A stretch of DNA of 64,000 nt. Origin: Bettongia penicillata ogilbyi (lineage: Eukaryota; Chordata; Mammalia; Diprotodontia; Potoroidae). This document shows positions 33,115-43,625 of the stretch, in pieces. Numbering within the stretch: the first letter of the stretch is position 1; each line of letters starts with the position of its first letter. The notes under the pieces were generated by a model. It was given only the letters and a program-made list of their open reading frames with translations. It did no database searches and was not told the DNA's origin. The position numbers and the translations under genes were made by a program. The DNA is taken from the NCBI GenBank assembly GCA_023548195.1, contig JAJHZJ010000693.1, forward strand, positions 248,001-312,000, in the 5' to 3' direction.

Positions 33115-33893
33115 CCAATGTAATTCTAGATATATTTTCTCAAGAAGAAAGAATGGGGAGAGCAATTTGGAACTGTGCCCAAAGGACTATTAAAATGTGC
33201 ATACCTTTTGATTCAGCAATATCATTTCTAGGTCTGTATCCCCAAAAGATCATACAAATGGGAAAAGAACCCACATGTACAAAAATATTTATAGCAGCTT
33301 TTTTGTGGTGGCCAAGAATTGGAAATTGAAGGGATGCTCATCAATTGGAGAATGGCTGAACAAGTTGTGGTATATGAATGTAATGGAATACTATTGTGAT
33401 ATAAGAAATGATGAGCAGGCAGACTTCAGAAAAACCTGGAAAGACTTGCATGAACTGATGCTGAGTGAAGCAAGCAGAACCAGGAAAACATTGTATACAG
33501 TAACAACAACATTGTACAATGACTACCTTTGACAAACTTAGCTCTTCTTAGCAATGTAAGGATCTAAGGCAATGCCAAAGGACTCAAGATGGAAAATGCT
33601 ATCCACATCCTGAGAAAGAACCATGGAGTCTAAATACAGATCAAAGTTACTATTTGCTCCTTTTTTGTTTTATTTTATTTCTTCCTTCTTATGATTCTTC
33701 CCTTTGGTTCAGATTCTTCTTTACAACATGACTAATGTTAAAGTATGTGTTATATGAATATATATGTAGAACCTATATCAGATTGCACACCATCTTAGGG
33801 AGGGGAGAGGAGGGAAGTGAGAAAATTTAAAACTCAAAAGTTTATGGAAGTGAATGTTAGAAACTAAAAATAAATTAATTCTTTTTTAAAAAA
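33115..33893 (+). repeat. L1 3' end, sense (C-terminal ORF2 and 3' UTR), 5'-truncated
   Basis: A frame at 33275-33532 reads CSSIGEWLNKLWYMNVMEYY and later ASRTRKTLYTVTT, typical of the marsupial L1 ORF2 tail. A frameshift separates it from the upstream frame ending FLWWPRIGN. The 3' UTR ends in AAATAAATTAATTC and an A-rich tail at about 33885. Confidence 0.8.
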
Positions 33894-34024
33894 AGATGGA
33901 ATGAGAAGATGTGAGAATGGTAGAAACTAGAGTAACTGAGTTGCCCAAGGCAGCCTTGTGACTTTGAGCAAGTCACTTGACCTTCATGAGCTTCTCAGTA
34001 CTACCTGAGGGTCTGAGAACATAA

Positions 34025-34145
34025 CCCAATTAGAGTGTGAACTTCTTAAGAACAGGGACAATCTTTTGCCTTTCTTTGTAACCTCACTGCTTAGCACTGT
34101 ACCTTGCACAAAGTAAATACTTAACATGTGTTTATTAATTGCTTT
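34025..34145 (+). repeat. L2 3' end, sense
   Basis: GAGTGTGAACTTCTTAAGAA, TTTGTAACCTCACTGCTTAG and AAGTAAATACTTAACATGTG. Confidence 0.65.
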
Positions 34146-34379
34146 CTATGGGTTAGATTAGATGGTCACTGAGGTCACTTCTAGCTCTTAGATTCTGAGA
34201 TTCTTTGAAGAGAGTATGGAATATAGACTCAGACAGACTGTGCATGATGGTGAGAACACATTTACAGACTGATTTGGAATAACATCCTCAAATGCCAGGT
34301 CTTTGATAAGCAAGCAGGCAGTGGATATCCATTATGTAATCCGATTCAACAAACTTTCAGTAAATATACCCTTCAGAGA

Positions 34380-34545
34380 AGGATCATAGTTTAATGGCAA
34401 AAGTTTGGGGTCAGAGGACCAGTATTCAAATCATGGTCTGCCATTTATGACTCATGTGAAATTAGTCAAGTTCCTCTTCAGGACTCAGTTTCCTCCTCTG
34501 TCAAATGAGGGAGTTGAAATAGAAGACTCCCTAAGGTGCCTTCTA
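34380..34545 (+). repeat. MIR-class SINE, sense, interrupted by a younger SINE
   Basis: GGGTCAGAGGACCAGTATTC, CAAATCATGGTCTGCCATTT and CTCAGTTTCCTCCTCTGTCA. The tail AGTTAGAACTCCTG seems to resume after 34790. Confidence 0.6.
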
Positions 34546-34790
34546 GGGCAGCGTGGTGGTACAATGGATAGAGTGCAAGCCTGGAGTCAAGACTTGGGTT
34601 TAAATCCAGCCTCAGACACTTGCTAGCTATGTGACCATGAGCAAGTCACTGAGCCGCTTTTTGCCTCAGTTTCCTCGTTTGTCAAATGAGCTGGAGAAGG
34701 AAGTGGCAAACCACTCCAGTATCTTTGCCAAGGAAACTCCGTGTGGGGTCACAAAAGAGTCAGACACTACTGAAATGACTGAAGAACACC
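34546..34790 (+). repeat. Marsupial tRNA-derived SINE, 'ccactccagtatctttgcc' subtype
   Basis: GGGCAGCGTGGTGGTACAAT, TTAAATCCAGCCTCAGACAC, CACTCCAGTATCTTTGCCAA and AGAGTCAGACACTACTGAAA. It is one of the best preserved copies here. Confidence 0.85.
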
Positions 34791-34819
34791 AAAAGTCCTT
34801 TCTAACTAGAGTTAGAACT

Positions 34820-35840
34820 CCTGTCCTCAGGGAATTACATTCTAAAGGGAATGAAGAACATAGTGGGTTAAGAAAATGCAAGGTATAAATGGGTAAGATA
34901 AAGGAACGTGGTAGCATCACATAGCTGGTGGGGGAGGGCAGACAAAGAAAGGTCCCAACCATGAAGGAAACTAGGCATTTCAGGAACCAAAGATGTAGAT
35001 GGAGAACATTCTGGGCAGGGGAACAGTCAGTGTAAAATCAAAGGGATATCACAAGGAATAAATTTTTTATAGTGTTTATACTATAGAAAATTGATGTTTC
35101 TAAAATTTACAAAGCACCTTAGAGACAGACGTGTTTGATCCTACCAACAACCCTGTAAACTGGATACTACTGGGATCATTGTACCCATTTTCAGGTGAAG
35201 AAACTGAGATTTATAGAGGGTAAGTGATTGTTCACATTCATTCAGCTGGAAAGTGTCACTGGTGAGATCGTAGGTTTTCCTGACTCCAGGTTTGATGTTC
35301 TGTCTGCTGAGACTGTGTTTTACTTGAACAAATTGAGTCTGGGGCCCTGTTCTCCCTATCCATACCCCCAATCCTCCCTATTTTCTCATTCCATGGCATT
35401 TTATTTGCTAGGAACAAAGACAAATTCAGTAGACAGAACGCTGAGTCAAGAAGACTTGGATTCAACCCCTACCCTTAGATTTTGACAAGCTGTGTGAAGC
35501 TGGTTCTATGAACCTCAGTTTCCCGATCTGTAAAATGGCAGGGTGACCTCTAGGAAGGGACCTAGGTCTAAATATTCCTTCTAAATCATCCCAGAGGGAG
35601 TAGACGTAACAAAAACAACCACAAAATAGAAACAACAGTTAACATTTACCTAATGCCTATTATGTGTCAGGCTCTGTGCTAAGTACTTTACAAATTTTAT
35701 CCTACTTGATCCTTATAATAACTCTTGGAGGTAAGTAATATTATCATCCCCATTTTACAGATGAGAAAACAGATAAACCAAGTCAAATGACTTGGTTAAA
35801 TGATGGTTTGAGGGTCACAGGAAAGATTCTCTCACTGTCT
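34820..35840. repeat. L2 and MIR-class fragment cluster
   Basis: Antisense L2 at 34820-35050 (CAGGGAATTACATTCTAAAG). Antisense MIR at 35085-35330 (CCCATTTTCAGGTGAAGAAA) and 35625-35840 (CCTACTTGATCCTTATAATA, CCCCATTTTACAGATGAGAA). Sense MIR at 35425-35580 (GTGTGAAGCTGGTTC, AACCTCAGTTTCCCGATCTG). Confidence 0.6.
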
Positions 35841-36104
35841 CTCTGAAATTCTACTAAAGACTAATTGCTGGGATAAAGACATGGACCTCTCAAAGTTCTT
35901 CCTTTAAAATGCAGATTTTCCTGGGAAGGAGAGAATGTGTAACTGTTAACATTCATGAACACCTTGGAGTAAATGCCTTCATTAGACCCTGAGACCTGGC
36001 CACTGAAAGTTTATGAGCTTAAGTAGAAGAGGAGGGCAGAATAATTTGGGAGTTTGGGGACCCTTGAGGACAAGTCTTTGGAGAAGACTTCTTAGATACT
36101 ATAG

Positions 36105-36300
36105 AAGGATCATAAGTTCATAAAGGTAAAAAAACATCTAGCCTGACACCCTCAATTTACAAATGAGGAAACTGAGGGCTCAGGGTGTTTAAGTGATTTG
36201 GCTAAAGTCACACAATTAGGAAATGGCAGAGCTATGATTTGAATATAGGTCTTCTGACTCCAAAACCCAGCCCTCTGTCCACTGTACCACATGACTCCTG
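36105..36300 (-). repeat. MIR-class SINE, antisense
   Basis: CTCAATTTACAAATGAGGAA, AAAGTCACACAATTAGGAAA and TTGAATATAGGTCTTCTGAC, ending about 210 bases before the KSR2 exon at 36510. Confidence 0.7.
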
Positions 36301-36509
36301 ACAGTGGGAGTATGAAGATGCCAGATCAATCCATTTTGGGGAAGTGGCCAACTTCTGATGACCATTTATAGATTTTTGCTGTTTTATTTAAGATCTGAAA
36401 GGAGAATAACAGGAAAATGACTGCTGGGAGACTTGGGAGAGAGGAATATGGGAAGTGGTAGGGCTGTGACAACCATACTAACACTCCTTCCAATCCTATG
36501 TGCCAACAG

Positions 36510-36639
36510 CACAATCTGGTACGAACTCCATGCCAGGGAGTGGCCTTACAAGACTCAACCGGCAGAGGCAATAATATGGCAGATGGGAAGAGGAATGAAA
36601 CCCAACCTCAGCCAGATTGGACTAGGAAAAGAGATCTCG
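36510..36639 (+). CDS. KSR2: KSR2 coding exon (alpha-F / alpha-G, MEK-docking region)
   Basis: The first base completes Gly. Forty-three codons follow: [43 protein letters not shown]. This is the rest of helix F and the alpha-G region. The Trp in AIIWQMG is, as I recall, the alpha-G residue needed for MEK binding in KSR proteins. The acceptor ends TGCCAACAG at 36509. A perfect consensus branch sequence TACTAAC lies at 36476-36482, 29 bases upstream. The donor is TCG|GTATGT at 36640. Relative to my memory of human KSR2 there are substitutions F to Y in WPYKT, T to R in MGRGM and M to L in IGLGK; all keep the frame. The short 790-base intron to the next exon contains no recognised repeat. Confidence 0.96.
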
Positions 36640-37429
36640 GTATGTACCAGGCCGGGGGATCCCAGAAGGTTATGTTACAAGAAGAAGACCTGTATATGGC
36701 ATCAATAGAAGTTGTGGGTTCTAATCCTGCTCTGATTTTCCCTGCTTTTAGAAATCATGAATGTTTCCCTAGAGAATAACCAATGGCTATGCCAAGTAAC
36801 TAATAGTTTGGAGGTGTATAAAATCAGATCCATGGAAACAAATTATTTCTTCCTGGGTACTCTATATACAGTTCACTTTCTGAACCACCAATTTTTGGTA
36901 TATGCTTTGTTGGTATATACAACCCATATAGAGTTTTTTTCCCCTAGGCACAGATATGAATCCAAAGTATTTAACATATGTTATAGTATGTGTATGTGTG
37001 AATGGATATATCCATATGTTCTTTGTAAAAGTAGTATAAATACTAACCAATTTCTAAGTTGTAGCGTTTGTACAAACAATATATAGTACATGTTCGAAGG
37101 GGAAAAAGAAATATGACTGCTTAGGTATAATTAAGTGGAGTTGATGAGAAACTGTTTGGGTTCATCAAAAGGTTTGGGGAAAGAGCAGCTAGGGAAGAGT
37201 CTTAAGGTATCTTAACTTTTTCTACCCCTCTCAGGTGAGAAGATACCTATGGATGGTTCTTCTCCTTTGGGCTTTAATGATCTGCTTTGGATTTGGGAAA
37301 TACATCGAAGCCTAAAGTTTACCTTCTCACTCTCCCAATTCTGGAAACAATTTCAACTCAATAAAGTGTGAAATGATGGGTGGGAGAGCTCGATTTCTTG
37401 TTAAATGCCCATATCTGGCTCTTTTTTAG
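36640..37429 (+). other. KSR2: Short KSR2 intron (790 bp)
   Basis: No interspersed repeat recognised; much shorter than the other introns. Composition is AT-rich in the middle (36830-37100). The acceptor is GGCTCTTTTTTAG. Confidence 0.75.
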
Positions 37430-37563
37430 GACATTCTTCTCTTCTGCTGGGCTTTTGAGCAGGAAGAGAGACCAACCTTCACCAAGCTCATGGAAATGCT
37501 GGAGAAACTGCCGAAGAGAAATCGCCGCCTTTCTCACCCTGGCCATTTCTGGAAGTCGGCAGA
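37430..37563 (+). CDS. KSR2: KSR2 coding exon (C-terminal helices, penultimate coding exon)
   Basis: This exon encodes 44 residues plus two bases (GA) of Glu: [44 protein letters not shown]. It holds the C-terminal kinase helices with the conserved ERP arginine and the KSR tail [11 protein letters not shown]. The acceptor is GCTCTTTTTTAG ending at 37429. I place the donor at 37564 (GCAGA|GTAAGG), because the split codon GA|G then continues into the exon at 45093 and gives the known KSR2 ending SAEL. Unspliced readthrough would reach an in-frame TAA at 37565-37567, giving a protein ending KSAE, so the end of the gene is easily mis-annotated here. LPKRNRR distinguishes KSR2 from KSR1 (LPKLNRR). 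Confidence 0.95.
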
Positions 37564-37569
37564 GTAAGG
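37564..37569 (+). promoter_or_regulatory. KSR2: Splice donor containing an in-frame stop codon
   Basis: The donor GTAAGG follows GCAGA. Read through in frame it gives GAG TAA, so retention of this intron would end the protein one residue short (KSAE instead of KSAEL). The site matches the donor consensus at +1 to +5. Confidence 0.8.
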
Positions 37570-37844
37570 GTTCTCCCTCAGTTCCCACCTCCTGCCTTGG
37601 CCACTTGCAGTCTTATCTCTACTGCCCATCTGTTCCCTCTCCCATCCCACCTCTTTATCCACCCTACTCCTCTGCCTTCTCTTCTCCTCCCTTGCCTTCT
37701 AGTCTTCTATCATTTCTGTGCAGATTTAGCTGTGTAGTAGTGTATCAATAAGGGCTTCAAAAAGGGAAAGGAGAAGGACATACAGAGGAATAGAAAGCTT
37801 ACCAGCTAGATGGAGATAGAAATGTTCTTAAGCACCTGTCACAG

Positions 37845-38375
37845 CATCACAGAATTTGAGAGTGGGAGGGAACCTCTAGCCCAACGAGGAATCCCCATTA
37901 TAATATCCTCAACACGTGGCCATCCAGCCTCTGCCTAAAGACCTCCAAGAAGGAAGAACCACCACTTCCTGAGATGGCCCATCCTACTTTTAAATGGCTC
38001 TACTTATCAGTGTGGTTTTTTCCTTATCCCAAGTTTCAATTTGTCTCTTGACCATGTCCATTATTATTATAACAATGGTCCTGTCTTCTAAAGTTAAGGA
38101 ATACAAAGTTAATCCTTCTTCGGCATGACAGCCCTTCATATCCTTGAACACAACCATTGTTCCTCCCCACTCCTTGCTTGGCTACTGACCCAAGTTTTCT
38201 CTTCTTGATGCTGTACATCCCTAGTTCCTTAGCTGATCCTCACATGTCGTGGACTCAATGCCTTTCACCATAGTGACAGCTTCCAGCTTGTCTGCATCCT
38301 TGCTGAGCTGTACCATCCTGAATTGTACCCTGCATTTCAGATTTGGTCTGGCTGGAAGAGAATATACTATCTTTG
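37845..38375 (-). repeat. CR1/L3 LINE, antisense, about 530 bp
   Basis: ATCCAGCCTCTGCCTAAAGA, GCCCATCCTACTTTTAAATG, GACAGCCCTTCATATCCTTG, CCAGCTTGTCTGCATCC and CATCCTGAATTGTACCCTGC follow the antisense order. Confidence 0.7.
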
Positions 38376-38394
38376 TTCATAGGGACTGTGCCTC

Positions 38395-38630
38395 TGGCAG
38401 CAAGGTGGGACAATGGTTAGAGGGCTAGGACTGGAGTCAGGAAGGCTCATCCACTTACTAGCTGGGTGAGACACTTAGCCTTGGTCTACCTCAGTTGTCT
38501 CATCTAGAAGACAGCGATAATAACATGATAAGAATAATACTTCCCAAGGTTGTGGTGAGACTACAATAAGATATTTTAAAGCATTTTGCGAGCCTTAAAG
38601 CACTATATAAATCTTCATCATCATCATCAC
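38395..38630 (+). repeat. MIR-class SINE, sense
   Basis: GGCAGCAAGGTGGGACAATG, GACTGGAGTCAGGAAGGCTC, CTACCTCAGTTGTCTCATCT and AAAGCACTATATAAATCTTC. Confidence 0.7.
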
Positions 38631-38794
38631 CGTCATTACAGTAATTGTTGTTAGATAATCCAAGTAGCGTTTTTGGCTCCACACCAAACTGCTGGCCCAC
38701 ACTGAGCTTTCAACCCACCAAGAACCCCAGATCGTTTTTAAACAAGTTGCTATCTAATGATACATTCCTCACGCTCACTAGGTTTCTGTCTCTC

Positions 38795-38884
38795 GTCTCT
38801 CTCCCTCCCTCCCTTCCTATTCTCTGTCTCTGTTTCTCTCTATTTCTCTGTCTTTCTCTCTCTCTCCCCCTGTCCCTCTGTCTG

Positions 38885-38929
<45 letters not shown>

Positions 38930-39034
38930 TTATCTATCTACCTACCTACTTGTCTGTCTTTCTGTCTGTCTATCTATCTATCTATCTACCTGTCTGTCTT
39001 TCTATCTATCTATACCTGTCTGTCTTTCTGTCTG

Positions 39035-39106
<72 letters not shown>

Positions 39107-39118
39107 CCTGTCTGTCTT

Positions 39119-39162
<44 letters not shown>

Positions 39163-39165
39163 ACC
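38795..39165. repeat. Compound CT / TCTG / TCTA microsatellite, about 370 bp
   Basis: CT-rich start, then long blocks of TCTA broken by TCTG and TCTACCTG units. The three overlapping Ile-Tyr-Leu-Ser ORFs are artefacts. Confidence 0.97.
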
Positions 39166-39184
39166 ATCTCTCTATCTCTCTCTC

Positions 39185-39235
39185 CAGCCTGCTAAAGGGG
39201 TCCATGATACAAAAAAAGGTTAAGAACACCTGTTT
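39185..39235. mobile_element. hAT transposon terminal fragment
   Basis: AGGGGTCCATGATACAAAAA and GGTTAAGAACACCTG match one end of a hAT family whose other end reads CAGGGGTTCTTAACC. The rest appears replaced by the adjacent TCTA repeat. Confidence 0.5.
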
Positions 39236-40004
39236 TGGAGAAATCTCAATCTGAAATAACTCTGACCATGTGACAAGATGATTTGCTAGCAAGATCAGTG
39301 TGAAACAGACCCCCTATTAGTTTGATTAATTTACCCTGAGGTTGTGAAGCCTTTTGGCATTCCATTTTTCTCTCTTATCAGAAATCTCAGCTTGGACAAT
39401 GAAAGGCTATGGTTTTCCTTTGTCGTCTGAGAGAAGAATTATGTCCACAAAAGGAAACTACCCAAACAAATCACTGCCTAAACACGAATCCCCTATTTGC
39501 GCTTCCATGAGAGTATATAGAAGTGTTACACAATATAAAAGGTGTGCTGAGCCAGGGATTCTTTGTAGTTAGAGGCAAAATCCAGGGTTTGGCTGGCTTT
39601 TGAGGGAGCTAGGATTTATTGGCTCACCAATGTTTTGCCCAGGGCAGCATATGATTAAAGGATAATAATTATAATATTTATATTGTTTTCCAATTAATTG
39701 TAGTAGTTTGGGACAGTTAGAAAGCTTTTCAAAAACTGGCCAATGATGCTAAAAGCACAGGGCCCTTATTCGAGGCATTTTATTCAAACAAAGGGATTCA
39801 GTAGGCCAGGGAGTATAGAGGGGGAAAAGAGGTATAACAGGGAAAGGATGCAACCACAGAGGTTGTGATGGTCTTGGGACCTCTGTGAGAGGAATGAGAT
39901 CAACAATGCACCACCACAGATTACATTCCTTCATTTCAACACACACAGCTCCCAAGACAACCCACTCTGGTTTTGGACAGCTCCCTTTATTAGGCAATGA
40001 GAGA
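39236..40004. other. Intronic stretch, nothing recognised
   Basis: No repeat, splice-bounded coding segment or RNA gene that I can support. Confidence 0.4.
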
Positions 40005-40326
40005 CAGTATGACACAAAATAGTGGATGGAGGGCTAACCTTGAAGTTGGGAAGTCTTCAGTTCAAATCCTGCCTTAGGCGTGTATAAGCTGTGTGACCCA
40101 GGTCAAGTCATTTAACTTGTTTGCTTCGATTTTCTTATCTGTAAAATGGGGATAATAATAGTACCTATCTCCCAGGGTTGTTGAGAGGATTAAAGGAAAT
40201 AATGTAGGTAAAGTGCTTTCCAAAAATAAAAAAAATAAGCCCTATATAAATGCTAGCTATGGTTATACACACACACATACACACACACACACACATGCAC
40301 ACATGCACACACACACAAACACACCC
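40005..40326 (+). repeat. MIR-class SINE, sense, followed by CA microsatellite
   Basis: 40005-40255: GAAGTTGGGAAGTCTTCAGT, CTGTGTGACCCAGGTCAAGT, TCTGTAAAATGGGGATAATA, GTTGTTGAGAGGATTAAAGG. 40262-40326 is a CA repeat. Confidence 0.75.
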
Positions 40327-41885
40327 CTCTTCTCCAGGCTATATACAACCCTAGTTTTTTTCAAGTCTTCCTACACCAAACTAGAAGTCAGTCTTAGAGT
40401 CTAACCACATGATACAATCAAAAAAGTTCAGGATTTGAAACAGGGGATGTGACTTTAAAGCCCAGCTTTGATCACCCTTAGTATATGACCCTAGAGATAT
40501 CCCAAAGGAAATGATTGGCCAGGGACAATGTCAAAGACCATCTAATCCAACCTCCTCATTTGATAGACAAGGACATTGTGGTCTCAGGAAAGCTTGTCAA
40601 TAGCCACATTAGTCCCAAAGGTGTTCTTTCCACTACTGCCTCCTTAATTAGGTGACTGCTGAGGTATCTTGTACTTCTAGCCTCACTCAATCACTAGTTC
40701 TCAGATACTTCGTGCAGGATATGCAATTTCATCTGCTCGTGAACTCCTGTTGTGGGATTTCCCTTCACCAGTCTGTGACTGTGTGGACAAGTCCTAGGCA
40801 GTTGCCTAAGACAAAGAGAAGTTAATAGATTTACCTATAGATATTTATTTATTAAACATCATAAACAGAATTTGAGCCCAGTTCTTCCTATTTACTACAA
40901 TAGCCCATAGAGTCTCTGATTTTAAGAATGGCATTAATGTATATGTGTACTTGTGCAAATATGTAGGAACAGACATCCATGAAATATTTTGGTCCCCAGT
41001 AGATTGATTGAAGATTTCCTTGAATAAGGTCTTGGTCAAGCAATAAATGAGCATTTATTAAACCCCCACTATATGCAAGGCATGGGGGATACATATATAA
41101 AGAATGAAATTATCCCTATTCTTGAAGAACTTTCTCTTACATCAATCACTGTTGACTTTTAATAGCTAGTTAATCTGTGACCTAGACTAATGATGTAATA
41201 CACTTACGCTTATGCTTAGACATCCATAGGTAGTTGGTAATGGACTAAAAAAGGAGATTAATTCTAGATATACAAAACTGGCAATCATCCACATACAGAA
41301 GAGAAGTTGAACCTGGGAGGACTTTCCCATAGTCTCATTACTAACCACCACTCCCTACCCTCCAGACTATAGATCTCTCTGTTACAGCTCAAAAGGGACT
41401 GGAGGTCAGTGAATTTCCCCAGGCATGTCAGCATACCCCTAATCACTGTAATTCTATTGCTTCCCAGTTTACCACTTGCATGGAGACAAGGGGGAGATGA
41501 GGAGGTGGGAAGAGGCAATGAGAGGTTTTGCAATTTTCCTCTGTCATGAATGTCTCTCTGACTTTCTCATGAAGGGGGTGCTTTGGCTTCCCCTCTCCAT
41601 CTCTACCTCTCTTTGGGGTAATGAGTCTGGCATTTTGTGCTGGGCAGTGATTTGCTTTCAGGGGGCTTTACATTTCCTGGCCAGTGAGTACTTACTGATG
41701 TCTTCAGGAATCAGCAATAAAATGAGCCTATCCCCAAGCTTCTGTCCTCTATGGTTCTACTAACTATAGGCTCTATTGTTTTAGGTATATTCTGAAATCC
41801 CCTTAGCCCATACTCTATTGTTTTACTTGCCAATACTAAGACCTGAGGGTATTTTCATGCTGGGAACGGAATAGTCCCATGGCAG
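40327..41885. other. Intronic stretch, mostly unique
   Basis: Short antisense MIR words at 40520-40640 and an L2 3'-end piece at 41045-41130 (AATGAGCATTTATTAAACCC). The rest is not recognised. Confidence 0.45.
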
Positions 41886-41889
41886 GGGT

Positions 41890-42244
41890 ACAAAATGGAA
41901 TCCAATTTGATTATCAAACATTTACTCAGCACCTACTATGTGCTAAGCTCTGAGGATACAAAAGGCTAAAATGAAACAATCACTGTCATCACAGAACTGG
42001 CATTGTAGTGGGAGGAAGGAAGGGGTGTAGAACATACAAGCTAAGTGAATACAACATGTACAGAGAGTTAACAAAGAATATCATGGGTGGGAAGAGGAAA
42101 AATCTCCCATAGGAGGTGACAATTGAGTTGAGCCTTGGACAGAGCTGGTAATTGGAAGAGGGAGAGATGAGGAATGAGGACAATCTATGAATGGAAAATG
42201 GTGTGAACAAAAGCACAGAGATCGAGATGAAATGTGGTGTACAA
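41890..42244 (-). repeat. L2, antisense, part 1 of an interrupted 2-kb copy
   Basis: CAAACATTTACTCAGCACCT, ATGTGCTAAGCTCTGAGGAT, then GAGTTGAGCCTTGGACAGAG. It is cut by the hAT at 42245. Confidence 0.65.
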
Positions 42245-42424
42245 CAGAGGTGTCAAGCTCAGGGCCCACAGAACTTGGGAGTACAGTTTGAACCAGATTA
42301 AAATATAATTAGGAAAAATTTTAATAAAGTAATAAAATGCAATGTGGATAATGTTAATCTATAGTTTTCTAAGTCAGCATATGGTCCCACTGGGGTTCAT
42401 TTCTATGTGGGTTTAGCCCCACTG
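42245..42424. mobile_element. hAT-type nonautonomous DNA transposon, 180 bp
   Basis: The left end is CAGAGGTGTCAAGCTC and the right end GTTTAGCCCCACTG, inverted. The interior has GAACCAGATTAAAATATAAT and TTTTCTAAGTCAGCATATGG, as in a common marsupial hAT family. The flanking 8-mers no longer match well. Confidence 0.65.
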
Positions 42425-42429
42425 CTATA

Positions 42430-42845
42430 CTGAATACAGTAAGGCCATTTTGGCTAGACTGCACAGAGGGGAAACTACGTGTGATTAGGCTGGCCAGGTC
42501 AGACAGGGCCAGATGGGCATATACGTGATACTGGAGGTAATAGATCTATAGCCTGTGTGGTGGGAAGTGGTGGTTAATAATGAGACTATGGTTATTGAGT
42601 TGGGGGAGCAGGGAAGAGGTGACATGGTCAGACCTATCTATACTTCTGGAAAATAATATTAGTGCTTGTACAGAGAATAGATTCAAGTGGACAGAGACTT
42701 GAGGCATGGAGAACAATTGGAAGGTTATTGCAATCATGTAGGCAAGAGTTGATAAGGGTCTGAATTAGGATGGAAGCTGTATATAGAGAGAAGCATTTAG
42801 GATATAGAGAGATGTTGGGGAGATAGAAACAAGACTTAGCAACTG
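42430..42845 (-). repeat. L2, antisense, part 2
   Basis: GGGAAGAGGTGACATGGTCA, GACTTGAGGCATGGAGAACA, GGTTATTGCAATCATGTAGG and GTTGGGGAGATAGAAACAAG continue the L2 in the same orientation after the hAT. Confidence 0.65.
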
Positions 42846-42849
42846 ATTG

Positions 42850-43115
42850 TATGTGAGGTGATGATGCTACTACTACTGTTAATGATAACAAGTGTTCATA
42901 TAGCACTTTGCTCTATCACATTTGATCCTCTCAACAATCCTGGAGACAAGTGCTCTTATTATCTCCATTTTAGAGATGAGGAAATTGAGTCTGAGAGAAG
43001 TGAAGGTACTTGTCCAGGACTTCACAATTAGCTCAGTGTCTGAGGTGGGATTCAAACTCAAGTTTTCCTGACTCCATGACCAGCATTCTACCAATTATGA
43101 TGCCTAATTACTTAG
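42850..43115 (-). repeat. MIR-class SINE, antisense, inside the L2
   Basis: CATATAGCACTTTGCTCTAT, CACATTTGATCCTCTCAACA, CCATTTTAGAGATGAGGAAA and GGATTCAAACTCAAGTTTTC. Confidence 0.7.
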
Positions 43116-43119
43116 AGTG

Positions 43120-43377
43120 AGAATGAGGAACTGAGTATGACTCTGTTGTTGCAAACCCTAATGTATGGTGGCATCTTCAACAGTAATATGGGAGTTGAGA
43201 AGAGGCATATGTTGTAAGGGAAAGGCAATTAATTTTATTGTCAATATGTCATAGCTGATATGCCTATTGGACATCCATTTGGAAATGCCCAATAGGTCAT
43301 TGATGAGGGGCTTCAAAAAAGAGACTAACAATGACTATACAAAATGAATAATCATCTGCACAGAGGAGATGATTAAA
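43120..43377 (-). repeat. L2, antisense, part 3
   Basis: TATGCCTATTGGACATCCAT, GAAATGCCCAATAGGTCATT and ATAATCATCTGCACAGAGGA correspond to the antisense L2 ORF2 region that encodes the part after the reverse-transcriptase core. Confidence 0.6.
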
Positions 43378-43625
43378 CTCCTTCGTTCTCAAAGAGGACC
43401 ATGATGTCAAGATGATAACATGACTTACAGTTGACTTTGATTATCAGAGGGCTGTGCAAGGTCACAACCTCACTTTCTTCTCCTGAGCCATCTGGGTCCA
43501 GTGACCTGACATTCACCTAAACAATTGGAGATGGCTCAAGATGCAATGTGAGGCTAAGGTCTAAGGCTAAGGTCTCATCACATTCTCACTTTGAGTGAGA
43601 TACACCCATTCAATGAATAGGCTTC
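43378..43625 (-). repeat. Marsupial SINE, long-tail subtype, antisense
   Basis: CTCCTTCGTTCTCAAAGAGG, GAGGGCTGTGCAAGGTCAC and GAGCCATCTGGGTCC are the complement of the tail of the SINE at 3029-3343. The 3' half is well kept, and the tRNA half is missing. Confidence 0.7.

Noticed and set aside
33105..33532. 85-codon frame at 33275 as a host gene
   Set aside because: It matches the C-terminal part of L1 ORF2, is frameshifted, and is followed by an L1 3' UTR.
37565..37567. TAA as the normal KSR2 stop codon
   Set aside because: It lies within a good splice donor, and splicing to 45093 gives the expected final Leu and stop. It is kept as a possible alternative end.
38795..39165. CRISPR-like regularly spaced repeats
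   Set aside because: Simple TCTA microsatellite in vertebrate DNA, without distinct spacers.
38645..39254. Three overlapping 80-170 codon frames of Ile-Tyr-Leu-Ser
   Set aside because: TCTA/TCTG repeat read in three frames; no protein family.
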